Source of the DNA: Solwaraspora sp. WMMD792
GTDB lineage: Bacteria; Actinomycetota; Actinomycetes; Mycobacteriales; Micromonosporaceae
DNA length: 64,000 nt
Assembly (NCBI RefSeq): GCF_029626105.1
Contig: NZ_JARUBH010000009.1
Span: 7,062,011 to 7,126,010, forward strand
Direction of reading: 5' to 3'
The notes beneath the pieces are model-generated. The model saw nothing but the letters and a program-made list of their open reading frames with translations. It was not told the origin of the DNA and did not search any database. Shown one piece after another: positions 7,425 through 17,110 of this stretch; within the stretch, counting starts at the first letter, position 1, and each line of letters starts with the position of its first letter. The position numbers and the translations under genes are program-made.

Positions 7425-10205
7425 TCAGGCGGAGGTGGGGGCGCGACGCCCGGCCACGCCCTTGGCGTAGGCAGACATCGCCGCCGATACGGCGCCCGGG
7501 TCGAGCTTGCGGGGCGCGTCGGATGCGGGCTGCGGCGCGTCGGGGATCAGGTGGTGCTGCGGTACGCGGCGCGGCAACCCGACCTGGTCGGCTGCGCTCG
7601 TGGCGGTGGTGGTCGCGGCGGTGGTGACTGCGGTCGTGGCAGCCGTCCACCGTTCACCTTCGTCGTTCGGCCAGGTGACGATCACCGAGTCGCCGTCCAT
7701 CGCCGTCTTGAACCAGCCGTTGACCGAACGCCGGGCCTCGGTCACCGCCGTTCCCGCCGCGGCCACTGTCGCGGCCGTCGGTGGGGCTGACACCGGCCGC
7801 GTGGGGGCGGGTACGGACGCCGACGCGGATGCCACTGCCGGCACCGACGGCGGCGGAGCTGACGCGGGCGGCGGCACCGGGGTGAACGGCGGAGCTGACG
7901 CGGGCGGCGGCACCGGGGTGAACGGCGGCGCTGACGTGAGCGGGGGAGCTGACGCGGGCACCGGTGCCGACATCGGCGGCGGTGGAGGCGTCGACACGGG
8001 TGGTGGTGGCGGCGACGCGGGTGGCGGTGGTGGCGGCGACGCGGGTGGCGGTGGTGGCGTCGACGCGGGCGGGGGTGCCGGTGCCGACTCGGGTGCGGGT
8101 GCCGGGCGGAACAGCGGCGCAGGCGCATTCACCGTGGCCCGGCCGGCGTTGATCACCGGCCGGTCGCCGCCGAAGGCTGCCGGTACGATCGGCCGACCGC
8201 CGACCAGCGACGGCCGGGCATGCCCGGCGAGGGCTGGCGCCGGCTCGGGATTCTGCACCGGCCGGCGGGTGATGACCGAGGCGGGCATCATGATCTCGGC
8301 GACCGTGCCACCGGATGATCCGGGACGCAGCTCGACCCGGACGCCGTGCCGGGCGGCCAGCCGGGCGACAACGCTGAGACCCATCGCCCGTACGCCCGAC
8401 ACGTCCACCGTCCCAGGGCTGGCGAGCTGGGCACTGAGCTGGGCACACCGCTGCTCGGAGAGCCCGACCCCCTGGTCCACCACCTCGACGATGGCCCGGT
8501 CGGACAGCGCGTGCCCGGTGACCATCACCTCGGTCTCCGGCGGCGAGTACCTGGTCGCGTTGTCCAGCAGTTCAGCGAGCAGGTGCGCAACCTCGTCGAC
8601 GGCCGCGCCGGCGACGGACAGCTCCCGGTCGACTGTGCCGATCCGTACCCGGGTGTAGTGCTCGATCTGGGAGAGCGCGGCCTGGATCACGTTGTCCAGC
8701 GGTACCGCTTCCCGCCGTACCCGGGAAATGCCGGAACCACCGAGCACCAGCAGGCTCTGGTTGATCCGCGCCATCCGGGTGGCGAGGTGGTCCAGTTGGT
8801 AGAGCTGTTCGAGCCGGTCCGGGTCGGTCTCGTCGCGCTCCACCCGGTCGACCTGGGCCAGCATCGCGTCGACCAGTCGCTGCTCGCGTCGGGACAGGTG
8901 GACGAAGATCTCCGAGACGTTGGCCCGCAGTACCGCCTGTACGCCGGCGACCCGTACCGCCTCGCGGTGCAGCGCGCGGGTCGCGGTCGCCACCTCGGCG
9001 ATCTCGTCGGTACCGGTGATCGGGAACTCCGACACCGACCGGTCGGCGACCTCGTCGGGCTGGACGGTGCCGGGCGCGGCGGCGTCGAGTTCGCGGACCA
9101 CGGCCGGCAGCCGGTCGTACGCCACGGTGGTCACGATGTTGCGGAGGCTGCGGAGCCGCTTGGTGATCCGCCGGGCCACCACACCGGTGAGCGCCGCGGT
9201 GAGGACCAGTACGAGGAGGATGCCGACACCCTGCAGCACCGCGGCATAGAGCCGCTGCTGACGCTCGGCCGCCACCGCGTCGGCCACCGCGGCGTCCATC
9301 TGGCGCTGGATCCCGAACAGCTGACCGATCCACCCCTCGGTGGCCTCGACCCAGGCGTCCGCGTTGATCCCGAACCGTTCGCCGGGCAGGGTCCGCCCGA
9401 CCTGGTCCTGCAGGCGCTGACCGGCGACGACCTGCGGGTCGGTGCCGATCTGCTCCCAGCGCACCACCCACTCCTGCCCGGCCAGTTCGAGGAACGAGTT
9501 GCTGGCCTCGACGAACCGGGCCTGCGCGCCGGCGCTCTCCTGCTGGCCTGCGGCGGTCAGCGGGCTGCCGAGACTGCGCAGCACGATGATCTGCTGCTGC
9601 CCGATGGCCTCGCTCGCCTCCGACACCGCGACCGCCGCCCGGACCAGGTCGGCGGTGGCCGCCGAGTTCTCGGCGACCACCGAGGTGCGGAAGGCGAGCA
9701 GGTCGGCGATGAGGATTCGGTAGCTGAAGGCGATCGCGGACAGCGACACGCGTGGACTGGAGCGGACCTGTTCGCGAACGGTGGTCAGCGCGTCCAGCCC
9801 GGCGTCGACGCGGCGGAGCACGGGGTTGTCCCCGGTCACCTCGGTCCGTTGCTGCTGGAACGTGGCGATCGCCGCGTCGGTCCGGGCGACCTGCTGCGCG
9901 TAGCTGTCGCTGGCCGTCTCCCGGTCGGCGGTCAGCTCCACGGCGGCGACCACCCGCTCAGCCTGCAACGCGCGGGCGAGCGTGCCCGCCTCTGCGGAGA
10001 GCTGTACCAGGTCGGTGACCCGGTTGGTGTTGATCACCTGCCGGACGGTGCCCTGCAGGGCGATTCCGGCGAATCCGATGACGGCGACCAGCGGTACGGC
10101 CACCAGGAGCCGGAGCAGGCGGACGATGCTGCCGCGGGTCAACCACCGGCGGCGGTGGTCACCGGAGCGGGTGTGCGCCGCGCCTGCTGACAAGGCCCGT
10201 GTCAC
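7425..10205 (-). CDS. NIT-domain sensor histidine kinase (conservon CvnA-like)
   Basis: 926-residue membrane sensor. TM1 about 27-50; extracellular nitrate/nitrite-sensing (NIT-type) helical region about 55-315; TM2 about 320-344; HAMP-like segment to about 420; dimerisation helix with YQLDHLATRM (candidate H473); HATPase domain about 505-645 with N-box AELLDNATRYSPPE and DQGVGLS; then a long Pro/Ala-rich tail with a 12-residue duplication, and a conserved-looking C-terminus (about 860-926). The asparagine of the usual RRNAENL stretch after the H-box is replaced by a MARINQSL sequence. GTG start at 10205 with GGAG 5 nt upstream. It heads the unit that contains the roadblock and binding-lipoprotein genes. 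No response regulator is adjacent. Confidence 0.9.
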   Translation of the reverse strand: MTRALSAGAAHTRSGDHRRRWLTRGSIVRLLRLLVAVPLVAVIGFAGIALQGTVRQVINTNRVTDLVQLSAEAGTLARALQAERVVAAVELTADRETASDSYAQQVARTDAAIATFQQQRTEVTGDNPVLRRVDAGLDALTTVREQVRSSPRVSLSAIAFSYRILIADLLAFRTSVVAENSAATADLVRAAVAVSEASEAIGQQQIIVLRSLGSPLTAAGQQESAGAQARFVEASNSFLELAGQEWVVRWEQIGTDPQVVAGQRLQDQVGRTLPGERFGINADAWVEATEGWIGQLFGIQRQMDAAVADAVAAERQQRLYAAVLQGVGILLVLVLTAALTGVVARRITKRLRSLRNIVTTVAYDRLPAVVRELDAAAPGTVQPDEVADRSVSEFPITGTDEIAEVATATRALHREAVRVAGVQAVLRANVSEIFVHLSRREQRLVDAMLAQVDRVERDETDPDRLEQLYQLDHLATRMARINQSLLVLGGSGISRVRREAVPLDNVIQAALSQIEHYTRVRIGTVDRELSVAGAAVDEVAHLLAELLDNATRYSPPETEVMVTGHALSDRAIVEVVDQGVGLSEQRCAQLSAQLASPGTVDVSGVRAMGLSVVARLAARHGVRVELRPGSSGGTVAEIMMPASVITRRPVQNPEPAPALAGHARPSLVGGRPIVPAAFGGDRPVINAGRATVNAPAPLFRPAPAPESAPAPPPASTPPPPPASPPPPPPASPPPPPVSTPPPPPMSAPVPASAPPLTSAPPFTPVPPPASAPPFTPVPPPASAPPPSVPAVASASASVPAPTRPVSAPPTAATVAAAGTAVTEARRSVNGWFKTAMDGDSVIVTWPNDEGERWTAATTAVTTAATTTATSAADQVGLPRRVPQHHLIPDAPQPASDAPRKLDPGAVSAAMSAYAKGVAGRRAPTSA
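7852..7923. repeat. 36-bp perfect tandem duplication inside the kinase gene
   Basis: Two identical 36-bp units, 7852-7887 and 7888-7923, encode the repeated peptide FTPVPPPASAPP in the kinase's Pro-rich tail. More degenerate copies follow to about 8090, so the tail length probably varies between strains. Confidence 0.9.
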
Positions 10206-10501
10206 GCGAACTCCGTCCTCTTACGTTTGCGTTGTCGACGTCGGCCACCGCAGGAGCCAGGGAAGCGTGGGTCGATGGGTACATCGGCACGTCTACCCAT
10301 GTCAGGGCGCATTCCTACCATGACGTTGATGGCGCCTTCTAGACTCCTGGTCGGCTCCCGGCCCGGATTAACGCGGTGGTTACGTCCGGGACGCGCAACG
10401 GCTGATGCTCGCCTCCACCGATCGATGGACCGATTGGCCGTACGGGTGAGCCCGTGCTGGCTGCGATCTTGTATGACGGCGCCGAGCCAGGAGGTTCTAC
10501 C

Positions 10502-11464
10502 CTGCCGCAGGTGCGCAGAACGAACAGTCCGGTCGTCGGTCCGTGGCAGGCGCTCACCCTCGATATCGGACGGCGGCGGATGCCCGGTCTGCGGATGCGG
10601 GTGGCGGGGCGTGGCAGGCTGCTGCTGGACCAGTACGGCCCGGACCAGTGCGGCCCGGAGTGCGGCTGCGGTCTGCGCTGCGGCACGGTGCTGCTCGCCC
10701 TGGTGGCGCCGGACCACGGCGGCGTCGACTACCTGCGTACCGACCGGTTCGTGGCCCCGGTTCCGCCGGTCAGCGCGGCGCTGGCCCGGTCGATCGGGCC
10801 GGGTTCCGACGACGGGGCCTGGCACGCCCGGTGGGCGCACTGGTTCGCCACCGGGTTGGCCGCGGCCACCAGCGGCCCGTTGCACGACGGGCGCTGGGTG
10901 ATCAGCCGGCTGCCGGCCGGTCAGGTGGTGACGCCGCTGCCGGGCAACCCCGGCGTCCTCGACTGGTTCGCGGCCCGCGACCCCGGTCAGGTGCTTCCGC
11001 TGCGGCGACTCGCGTCGCCGGACGACGGCCGGGTCAAGGCGTACCGTAAGCAGGTCCGTGACGGCATCCTCGCGCCGGTCCTGCTGTGGTGGATCAGCGG
11101 CCTGGACGGCTACGCGCTGCTCGACGGCCACGACCGGTTGGTCGCCGCGCACGCCGAGGGCAGCCAGCCGGAGCTGCTCGCCCTGTCGACCGCGCCGGCC
11201 CGCCGGGCCGCCGACGACACCGACGACGCGACGCGGCGTTACCGTCGGACAGCGGACCGGATGCGGCGGCTGGTCGAGGCCGGCACGCCGGGCGCGGCCG
11301 GCGCCGTGGTCGCGGTCAATCGGCGGTACGCCGCCGAGCTGCGGGCGATCGAGGCCGGTCACGGCGTCACCCGCGCCTGGCAACTGCCCGGCGGTACGCG
11401 ACGCTGGGCTGAGGTGGCGTGCTGCTTCGCCCCCGACTGGTACGCCACCGTGGTTCAGCCGTGA
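10502..11464 (+). CDS. ParB-like protein of unknown role with N-terminal Cys cluster
   Basis: About 320 residues, no signal peptide or membrane segment. The N-terminal part has four closely spaced cysteines (DQCGPECGCGLRCG, pattern C-x3-C-x-C-x3-C), which could bind a metal. The central part has VKAYRKQVRDGI followed by a DGHDRLVAA motif resembling the ParB/sulfiredoxin-like DGxHR loop. The frame is open from GTG 10454, but the only strong ribosome site, AGGAGG at 10489-10494, lies inside it and points to CTG 10502 (7-nt spacing) or GTG 10511 (16 nt). Divergent from the NIT kinase, with about 250-300 nt of shared upstream DNA. The real function is not recognised. Confidence 0.7.
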   Translation: MPQVRRTNSPVVGPWQALTLDIGRRRMPGLRMRVAGRGRLLLDQYGPDQCGPECGCGLRCGTVLLALVAPDHGGVDYLRTDRFVAPVPPVSAALARSIGPGSDDGAWHARWAHWFATGLAAATSGPLHDGRWVISRLPAGQVVTPLPGNPGVLDWFAARDPGQVLPLRRLASPDDGRVKAYRKQVRDGILAPVLLWWISGLDGYALLDGHDRLVAAHAEGSQPELLALSTAPARRAADDTDDATRRYRRTADRMRRLVEAGTPGAAGAVVAVNRRYAAELRAIEAGHGVTRAWQLPGGTRRWAEVACCFAPDWYATVVQP

Positions 11465-11505
11465 CGGTCGCACCGGCGGCTTGGGGTGCGTGGCGGTACA
11501 GCGGG

Positions 11506-11889
11506 TCAGCCGCGCTGCGTCGTCTCGTCGTCGAAGCGGCGGCGGGCCCGTTCCACCTCGGCGTAGTTGGCGGCGGTCCAGCCGAAGAGGGCGTCGACGA
11601 GGTCCTGCAGGGTCTTGCCCAGCGGGGCGATGCGGTACTCGACGGCGAGTGGGCGGGTGCCGGTGACGACCCGTTCGACCATGCCGTTGCGTTCGAGTCG
11701 GCGCAGCGTGGCGGTCAGCGACTTCTGGGTGACCGCCGGGATCTCCCGGCGGAGCTCGTTGAACCGCAACGGCCGCCCGCACAGCGTCTCCAGCACCCGT
11801 AACGACCATTTGTCCAGTACCTGGTCCAGTAGTTCCCGCTGCTCGGCATTGAGTGGGGAGTCAGCTTCCGCGAGGGTGGTTTCCGGCAT
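11506..11889 (-). CDS. HxlR-family transcriptional regulator
   Basis: 127-residue winged-helix protein of the HxlR (MarR-like) family: DKWSLRVLETLCGRPLRF, FNELRREIPAVTQKSLTATL (recognition helix) and RRLERNGMVERVV (wing). It lacks the usual N-terminal cysteine of redox-sensing HxlR/HypR members. It is divergently arranged with the RidA gene across an 80-nt gap that carries repeated GATACC elements, so it probably controls that gene and itself. Confidence 0.92.
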   Translation of the reverse strand: MPETTLAEADSPLNAEQRELLDQVLDKWSLRVLETLCGRPLRFNELRREIPAVTQKSLTATLRRLERNGMVERVVTGTRPLAVEYRIAPLGKTLQDLVDALFGWTAANYAEVERARRRFDDETTQRG

Positions 11890-11918
11890 GACACCTAGTA
11901 TCGTTGAAGTTCCCTTCG

Positions 11919-11942
11919 GATACCAGGTAGAAGTTTGATACC
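11919..11942. promoter_or_regulatory. Candidate HxlR operator between divergent genes
   Basis: GATACC occurs at 11919-11924 and 11937-11942 (18 bp apart). The first overlaps the small palindrome TACCAGGTA (11921-11929). It lies 30-50 bp from both start codons of the HxlR/RidA pair. Only the repeat is observed; the binding is inferred. Confidence 0.45.
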
Positions 11943-11969
11943 ACTATTCGTCGAAGAAGGGATCCGTCC

Positions 11970-12383
11970 GTGAGCGTGCAACTGCTGTCCCCGGAGGGGA
12001 TGGCCCAGCCCGTCCCGTACCACCATGTGTCGATCGCCACCGGCAGTCGCCAGGTACACGTCGCCGGCCAGGTCGGGCGGGACGCCGACGGCAAGCCGGT
12101 CGGCGACACCGACGAGCTCGCCGACCAGGTGGCGCAGGCGTTGCGCAACACCGCGCGCGGTCTGGCCGGTGCCGGCGCGAGCTTCGCGGACGTGGTCCGG
12201 CTGCGGTTCTATGTCACCGACTGGACCCCGGAGCAGATGGACGACCTGATGGCCGGCGTCGGGCGGGTGGCCGACGAACTCGCTATCCCGCAGCCGTTCC
12301 CACCGTCGTCGCTGATCGGCGTCGAGGTGCTGTACGCCCCCGACGTGCGCGTCGAGATCGAGGCCGACGCGGTCCTGGACTGA
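11970..12383 (+). CDS. RidA/YjgF family protein (enamine/imine deaminase)
   Basis: 137-residue protein of the Rid superfamily. It retains the arginine in ADVVRLRFYVTD, but the substrate-pocket stretch near the C-terminus reads SLIGVEVLYAPDVRVEIEADAVLD. Many Rid proteins hydrolyse reactive enamine/imine intermediates released by PLP enzymes; whether this subgroup does so is unknown. GTG start preceded by AGAAGG (11955-11960). Partnered with the divergent HxlR regulator. Confidence 0.9.
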   Translation: MSVQLLSPEGMAQPVPYHHVSIATGSRQVHVAGQVGRDADGKPVGDTDELADQVAQALRNTARGLAGAGASFADVVRLRFYVTDWTPEQMDDLMAGVGRVADELAIPQPFPPSSLIGVEVLYAPDVRVEIEADAVLD

Positions 12384-12427
12384 GCGGCCCGGCCGTGCGG
12401 GCGGCTGCGGCCGAGCGGGCTGTGGCG

Positions 12428-13123
12428 TCAGCGCGGAACCAGTCCGTTCTGGTACGCCCACACCACGGTCTGCAGCCGGTCCCGTACGCCGATCTTCGCC
12501 ATCGCCCGTCCCAGATGCGACTTGACGGTGCTGGTCTCGATGAACAGTTCGTCGGCGATCTCGTTGTTGGACAGGCCCCTGGCGAGCAGCCGGACGATCT
12601 CCGCCTCCCGGGGGGTCAACTGCTGCGCGGCCGCCGACTCGGGTGACGCCGCCGGACGTCGTCGGGCGAATTCGGCGATCACCCGGCGGGTCACCGCCTG
12701 GTCGACCAGGCCGTAGCCGGCCGCCAGCCGGCGGATCGCGTCGATCAGGTCCTCGGGCTCGCAGTCCTTGAGGATGAATCCGCTGGCCCCGGCTTCGAGC
12801 GCGCCGAAGACGTACTCGTCGAGGTCGAACGTGGTCACCACCAAGACCGCTGGCGGTGACTCGCCGGCTTCGGCGAGGATCTGCCGGGTCGCGGTGAGCC
12901 CGTCCCCGCCGGGCATCCGCACGTCCATGCAGATCACGTCGGGGCGCAGCCGGCGGGCGGTGCTGACCGCCGCCGACCCGCTCGACGCCTCCGCCACCAC
13001 CTCGATGTCGGCGGCCTGCTCCAGCAGCACCCGGAAACCGGCCCGGACCACCGCCTGGTCGTCCACCAGCATCACCCGGATCGTCCCGGCACCGGCGTCA
13101 GCCCCGGCTTCCGCAGTGGTCAC
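12428..13123 (-). CDS. NarL/LuxR-type response regulator
   Basis: 231 residues: receiver domain with [15 protein letters not shown], phospho-acceptor D in [12 protein letters not shown] and the K of [10 protein letters not shown], then a LuxR C-terminal HTH ([25 protein letters not shown] cut short here, then [19 protein letters not shown]). Its GTG start overlaps the stop of the upstream kinase gene (GTGA at 13120-13123), indicating translational coupling. The pair forms a NarX/NarL-like system of the DesK/LiaS kinase class. Confidence 0.95.
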   Translation of the reverse strand: MTTAEAGADAGAGTIRVMLVDDQAVVRAGFRVLLEQAADIEVVAEASSGSAAVSTARRLRPDVICMDVRMPGGDGLTATRQILAEAGESPPAVLVVTTFDLDEYVFGALEAGASGFILKDCEPEDLIDAIRRLAAGYGLVDQAVTRRVIAEFARRRPAASPESAAAQQLTPREAEIVRLLARGLSNNEIADELFIETSTVKSHLGRAMAKIGVRDRLQTVVWAYQNGLVPR

Positions 13124-14376
13124 GACCGCTCACCTCCGTCGTCCGTCAGCGTCACAGTGACAGACCAGCCGCCGTCGGCGGTCGGCCCGTCCGCGAACCG
13201 GGCACCGATCAACTGGGCCCGTTCCCGCATGCCGACCAGGCCGACGCCGCTGCTGCTCCGGGCCGCCGGCTCCGGGCGTCGGGCCGGTGGTGCGTTCACC
13301 ACCGCCAGCGAAACCTCACGCGGCAGATACCGCAGCGTGACCTGGACCGGAGCGCCCGGCGCGTGCTGCCGGGCGTTGGACAGCGCCTCCTGCACCGTCC
13401 GGTAGAGCGCCACGTCGGCGATCGGCGACACCGGGCGGGGCGTCCCGTCGACGGTGACGTCGACCGGCGTACCGAGGTCCCGGGCGGTCCGGACCAGTTC
13501 GTCGAGCACGGCCAGCCCGGGCACCGGAACGGTGCCCTCGCCGTCGAGGTACGGGCCGGCACCGTCGGTCCGGTCCGGCGGACCGGCACGCAGCACCCCG
13601 ACGACCAGTCGCAGATTGTCCAACGTCGCCTTGCCCTGCGCCCGGATCCAGGCCACCCCCTCCTTTGCCGCGGCCGGATCCCGGTCGATCAACTGCTGCA
13701 CCGCCGCCGCCTGCACCACCATGCCGGACAGGTGGTGCGCGGCGACGTCGTGCAGCTCCCGGGCCATCTGGGTGCGTTCCGCGCCGATCGCCGCCCGTAC
13801 CTTCGCCTGCTGGGTCCGGACCGCCTCGGCGGCCTGCTGACGGAGCAACCGCACATAGCGCCGGTGGGTGGCCACATAGCTGCCGACGAACGCGCCGCCG
13901 AGATAGGACAGCGCGCTCGACCCCGCCGGGCCGACCGCCGGCAGCAGGCCGGACGATGCCGCCACCGCGGTGCCGACCGAGGCCGCCGCCTCGACCGCCA
14001 CCGCCGTCCCGACCAGCGCGAAGGACCGCCGGGTCGGCAGCAGACCCCCGATGGTGTACGCCACGACGAACGGCGCGAACCCCCGAATCGTCGCGTCCGG
14101 TGGAGACGACGCGATCATCACGACCTGGACGCCGACCACGGCGGCGAGGCAGACCAGCGGGCGGACCCGGCGCAGACACAGCAGCAGGGCCTGTCCGACG
14201 GCGAGGCAGACCAGCAGCCACTCCCGTGCCGGGGCGAGCGCGAACGCGTCCGGCGGCGTCACCACCCAGAACAGCGCCGCCAGCATCGTGAACGTCAGTG
14301 CGGCGACGCCGGCCGCGAGCAGACAGTCACGGACGAACGGCCGGCCCTCGATGTGGTCGTTCATGGTCGTCGGCAT
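13120..14376 (-). CDS. HisKA_3 sensor histidine kinase
   Basis: About 418 residues. Several N-terminal transmembrane helices (roughly residues 15-140), then the HisKA_3 phospho-acceptor region [21 protein letters not shown], then a degenerate N-box ([14 protein letters not shown]) and glycine box ([17 protein letters not shown]). The frame is open further upstream to 14493. ATG 14376 is preferred because it precedes the membrane domain; ATG 14364 is also possible. It is coupled to the downstream response regulator. A membrane serine-hydrolase gene (14445-16538) lies just upstream on the same strand and may be co-transcribed. Confidence 0.92.
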   Translation of the reverse strand: MPTTMNDHIEGRPFVRDCLLAAGVAALTFTMLAALFWVVTPPDAFALAPAREWLLVCLAVGQALLLCLRRVRPLVCLAAVVGVQVVMIASSPPDATIRGFAPFVVAYTIGGLLPTRRSFALVGTAVAVEAAASVGTAVAASSGLLPAVGPAGSSALSYLGGAFVGSYVATHRRYVRLLRQQAAEAVRTQQAKVRAAIGAERTQMARELHDVAAHHLSGMVVQAAAVQQLIDRDPAAAKEGVAWIRAQGKATLDNLRLVVGVLRAGPPDRTDGAGPYLDGEGTVPVPGLAVLDELVRTARDLGTPVDVTVDGTPRPVSPIADVALYRTVQEALSNARQHAPGAPVQVTLRYLPREVSLAVVNAPPARRPEPAARSSSGVGLVGMRERAQLIGARFADGPTADGGWSVTVTLTDDGGERS

Positions 14377-14444
14377 CCTCTGTTCCAGGTCGTGACAAAC
14401 CGCGACGGGCGGTCTGGCCGGTGTCGAGTTGGCGGTTCGTGCTG

Positions 14445-16538
14445 TCAGTAGGAGATGTCCGGCGCGAGCAGCATGAACTCGATAGCGAACCATCCCGTAC
14501 CGGCGAGGGCCAGCAGAACCAGGATGCTGCCGGCGGTGCGCGACCAGCCGACCCGACGGCGGACGTCGTCGACCAGCCGGACCGCCGCCGGGACCACCCC
14601 GAGCAGGCCGATCAGCTGGAACAGCTGCACGGTGCGCAGCGAGACGGTGGAGAGATCCTCCAGCCTCATGATCAGCACCAGACCCACCGCCCAGCTGGTG
14701 AGCGCGAGCAGGGCACTGCCGACGGCGACCCGGCTCAGCACCCGAGCGGTGCGTCCGGCCCGGTCGCGGGGTGCCCGGCGCAGGACCCGCCGGCCGATCG
14801 CCCCGACCGGCCAGGCGAGGACGGTGAGCAGCAGGACCACCGCCGACGCCCCGATCACGCCGAGGGCCAGGACGGTGCCACGGGCCGGTTCGACCGGCAG
14901 TAGCGCGAACGCGGAGTCGAAGGCGATCGCCTCCACCTTGCCGCCGGCCGCCCGCATCGCGATGGTGTGCTGACCGCCCACCTCACGCCACACCCACGGC
15001 TCGATCTCCTCGTAGACGGCGGCGGAATCGGACAGCGGACGCGGCTCGAACAGCAGGCGGCCGTCGTCACGGACGCTCACCGTGGTCCGCCCGGTCAGGC
15101 CGATCAGGGTCAGGAAGTTGCTCCGGACGGTGCGGGAGCTTTCGTACGTGCCGGCGGCCATCGCGGCCCGCTCGGCCGAGCCGGCCGGCGCGTTGGACAC
15201 CGCCGCCGCCTCTGCCCCTGCAGCCGGCGTCGCCGCCGGGAAGTAGCGGTCGGCGAACTGTTCGGTCAGGGTCAGCCGCAGCTCGTGGTTGGCCAGCGCC
15301 GACGTGCCGGTGCTGTTCAGCGAGACGAAGAAGCCTGCGCCTTCCTCCGGGTAGATCTGCAGGTGGCTGTGGAAGTACAGGGTGTCGCCGCCGTGTCCGA
15401 TGATCCGCCGACCGTTGCGGCTCTCGTCGAAGAATCCGAGGGTCATCCGGGGGCCGGCCGCGAGCGTTCCGAGCGACGCCGCGTCCAGCGCCGGCTGGTG
15501 CATCAGGTCGAGTGTCGACGCGTCCAGCAACGGCTGGTCACCGACCGGTTCACCCAGGTGGGCGAGCATGAACCGGGCCATGTCCGGGGCGGAGGCGCTC
15601 ATCGCCCCGGCCGGCGGGGTGCCGACGATCTCGAACGGGCCGGCCTGGGCGGACGCGGTGGCGTACCCCTGCGACATGCGGCCGGCCAGCGGCGCGGGCA
15701 GCGGCTGGACGAAGGACGACGACGTCATGCCGAGCCGGTCGAAGATGTTGCGCTGGACGTACTCCTCGAACGGGACGCCGCTGACCCGCTCGACGATGTA
15801 GCCGGCCAGCGAGTTGCCGTAGTTGGAGTACGCCGGCACGGTGCCCGGCCGGAAGATCTGCTCCGGTGGGTCGGTGACCAGCGCCTCACGCAGATCGGCC
15901 GGGGTGCCTTCCTGCCCGATCAGGCCGGCGATTCGTTCCTCGAAGCCGGGGGTGTGGGTCAGCAGGTGCCGCAGGGTGATCGGCTCGTCGAAGCTGCGGG
16001 GGAGGTCGAAGTCGAGGTAGCGGTCGATGTCGGTGTCGAGGTCGAGACGGCCGTCCTGAACGAGTTGCATGACGGCGGTGGCGGTGGCGAGTTTCGACAC
16101 CGAGCCGATCCGGAACAGGTGCTGCTCCGGATCGACCGGTACCGCTGTGTCGCCGGTGTCGCCGGTGCCGGTGTCGGCGTGGCCGTACCCCCGGGTGGTG
16201 ACGATCTTGCCGTCGTGGACGACGGCGACGGTGGCCCCGGCGATGTCGTTACGCTCCAGCGCGGCCGGGAGCACGTCGTCGAGCCAGGCGTCGACGTCAC
16301 CGCCGTCCAGCGGAGCTGGTTCGACGGCGGCTGCCGGGGTGCCGTCGGCCGGGGTGGTGGCTGTCGGGGTCGGGTCCGGTGCGGCGGCGCCCGCGTCGCG
16401 CCCGGCGACGCCTGCGCCGGCGCTCGCGCCGACGGCGACCGCGATCGCCAGGGCGGCGCCGACGCGCCGCAGTCGGCCGGTGGGCCGGGGCAGGTACGGC
16501 CGGTACCCGGTCTGCTCTGAGGGATTGCTCTGGATCAT
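14445..16538 (-). CDS. Beta-lactamase family serine hydrolase with C-terminal membrane domain
   Basis: 697 residues. An N-terminal hydrophobic segment (about 25-45, signal or anchor) and an Ala/Pro/Thr-rich linker are followed by a class C beta-lactamase/D-alanyl-D-alanine carboxypeptidase-like domain: SVSK (S146-K149), YSN (237-239) and GHGGD (382-384). The last 150 residues contain about four transmembrane helices. The architecture resembles FmtA/penicillin-binding-protein-like esterases anchored in the membrane. ATG 16538 is preferred over the much longer open frame because the hydrophobic N-terminus follows it. Substrate unknown. Confidence 0.88.
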   Translation of the reverse strand: MIQSNPSEQTGYRPYLPRPTGRLRRVGAALAIAVAVGASAGAGVAGRDAGAAAPDPTPTATTPADGTPAAAVEPAPLDGGDVDAWLDDVLPAALERNDIAGATVAVVHDGKIVTTRGYGHADTGTGDTGDTAVPVDPEQHLFRIGSVSKLATATAVMQLVQDGRLDLDTDIDRYLDFDLPRSFDEPITLRHLLTHTPGFEERIAGLIGQEGTPADLREALVTDPPEQIFRPGTVPAYSNYGNSLAGYIVERVSGVPFEEYVQRNIFDRLGMTSSSFVQPLPAPLAGRMSQGYATASAQAGPFEIVGTPPAGAMSASAPDMARFMLAHLGEPVGDQPLLDASTLDLMHQPALDAASLGTLAAGPRMTLGFFDESRNGRRIIGHGGDTLYFHSHLQIYPEEGAGFFVSLNSTGTSALANHELRLTLTEQFADRYFPAATPAAGAEAAAVSNAPAGSAERAAMAAGTYESSRTVRSNFLTLIGLTGRTTVSVRDDGRLLFEPRPLSDSAAVYEEIEPWVWREVGGQHTIAMRAAGGKVEAIAFDSAFALLPVEPARGTVLALGVIGASAVVLLLTVLAWPVGAIGRRVLRRAPRDRAGRTARVLSRVAVGSALLALTSWAVGLVLIMRLEDLSTVSLRTVQLFQLIGLLGVVPAAVRLVDDVRRRVGWSRTAGSILVLLALAGTGWFAIEFMLLAPDISY

Positions 16539-16620
16539 GCACAACAGCCTGCTGTGGCGGCGCGGCCAGGCCATCTGGCGCAGGGCCACATTCGACTTAC
16601 GACCTTGGTAGGAGGTCGGA

Positions 16621-16989
16621 TCAGCCTCCGGTAGGCGGCTCGGGTCGTGGCTGCGCCGGCCCGGGCCGGTCTGATCGCCGGGTGAACAGGTCGAGCAGGT
16701 CGCCGATCTGCCGGTTGGCTTCGGCAGGGTGTCGAAAGTGCCCGGTCGGGTCGACGGTGTACTGGTTACGGCGGCCGACGCGGGTGCGGCGCAGGTACCC
16801 GGCGGCCTCCAGGTCGGCGACGATGCCCTGGGCCGCGCGTTCGGTGATCCCGACGGACGCGGCGACGTCACGCAGCCGTACCGTCGGGTCCCGGGCGATG
16901 GCAAGCAGCACGTGCGCATGGTTGGTGAGGAAGGTCCAGCCCCGGGTGGGTGGCCGCGCGCCGGGCTTGGCTGACGCTGGCACCGACAT
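16621..16989 (-). CDS. Winged-helix (MarR/ArsR-like) regulator
   Basis: 122 residues. The core winged helix is FLTNHAHVLLAIARDP, then LRDVAASVGITERAAQGIV (HTH) and DLEAAGYLRRTRVGRRNQY (wing). A short C-terminal tail is rich in Pro. It lies 82 nt upstream of, and on the same strand as, the serine-hydrolase gene, so it may regulate that unit. The frame extends upstream, but ATG 16989 (MSVPASAKPG) is the first start that gives a normal-length regulator. Confidence 0.82.
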   Translation of the reverse strand: MSVPASAKPGARPPTRGWTFLTNHAHVLLAIARDPTVRLRDVAASVGITERAAQGIVADLEAAGYLRRTRVGRRNQYTVDPTGHFRHPAEANRQIGDLLDLFTRRSDRPGPAQPRPEPPTGG

Positions 16990-17110
16990 GCTGATCCGCC
17001 GTCCCCTCGTTGTCGCGCGGCCTTCAGACGCAATATACGTAGGACGGTACGTGAAAGCGGGATCGTAGGTCCGGCCGATCGCCGCCGCGTCGGGTGTGGC
17101 GGTCCGGCCC

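Noticed and set aside
8346-10190. Long plus-strand open frame opposite the NIT kinase
   Set aside because: Typical high-GC antisense shadow with Arg/Gly/His-rich sequence and no ribosome site.
12384-12427. GC-rich symmetry between RidA and the response regulator as a terminator
   Set aside because: Only short, interrupted pairing (CGGCCG repeats); not convincing by eye.
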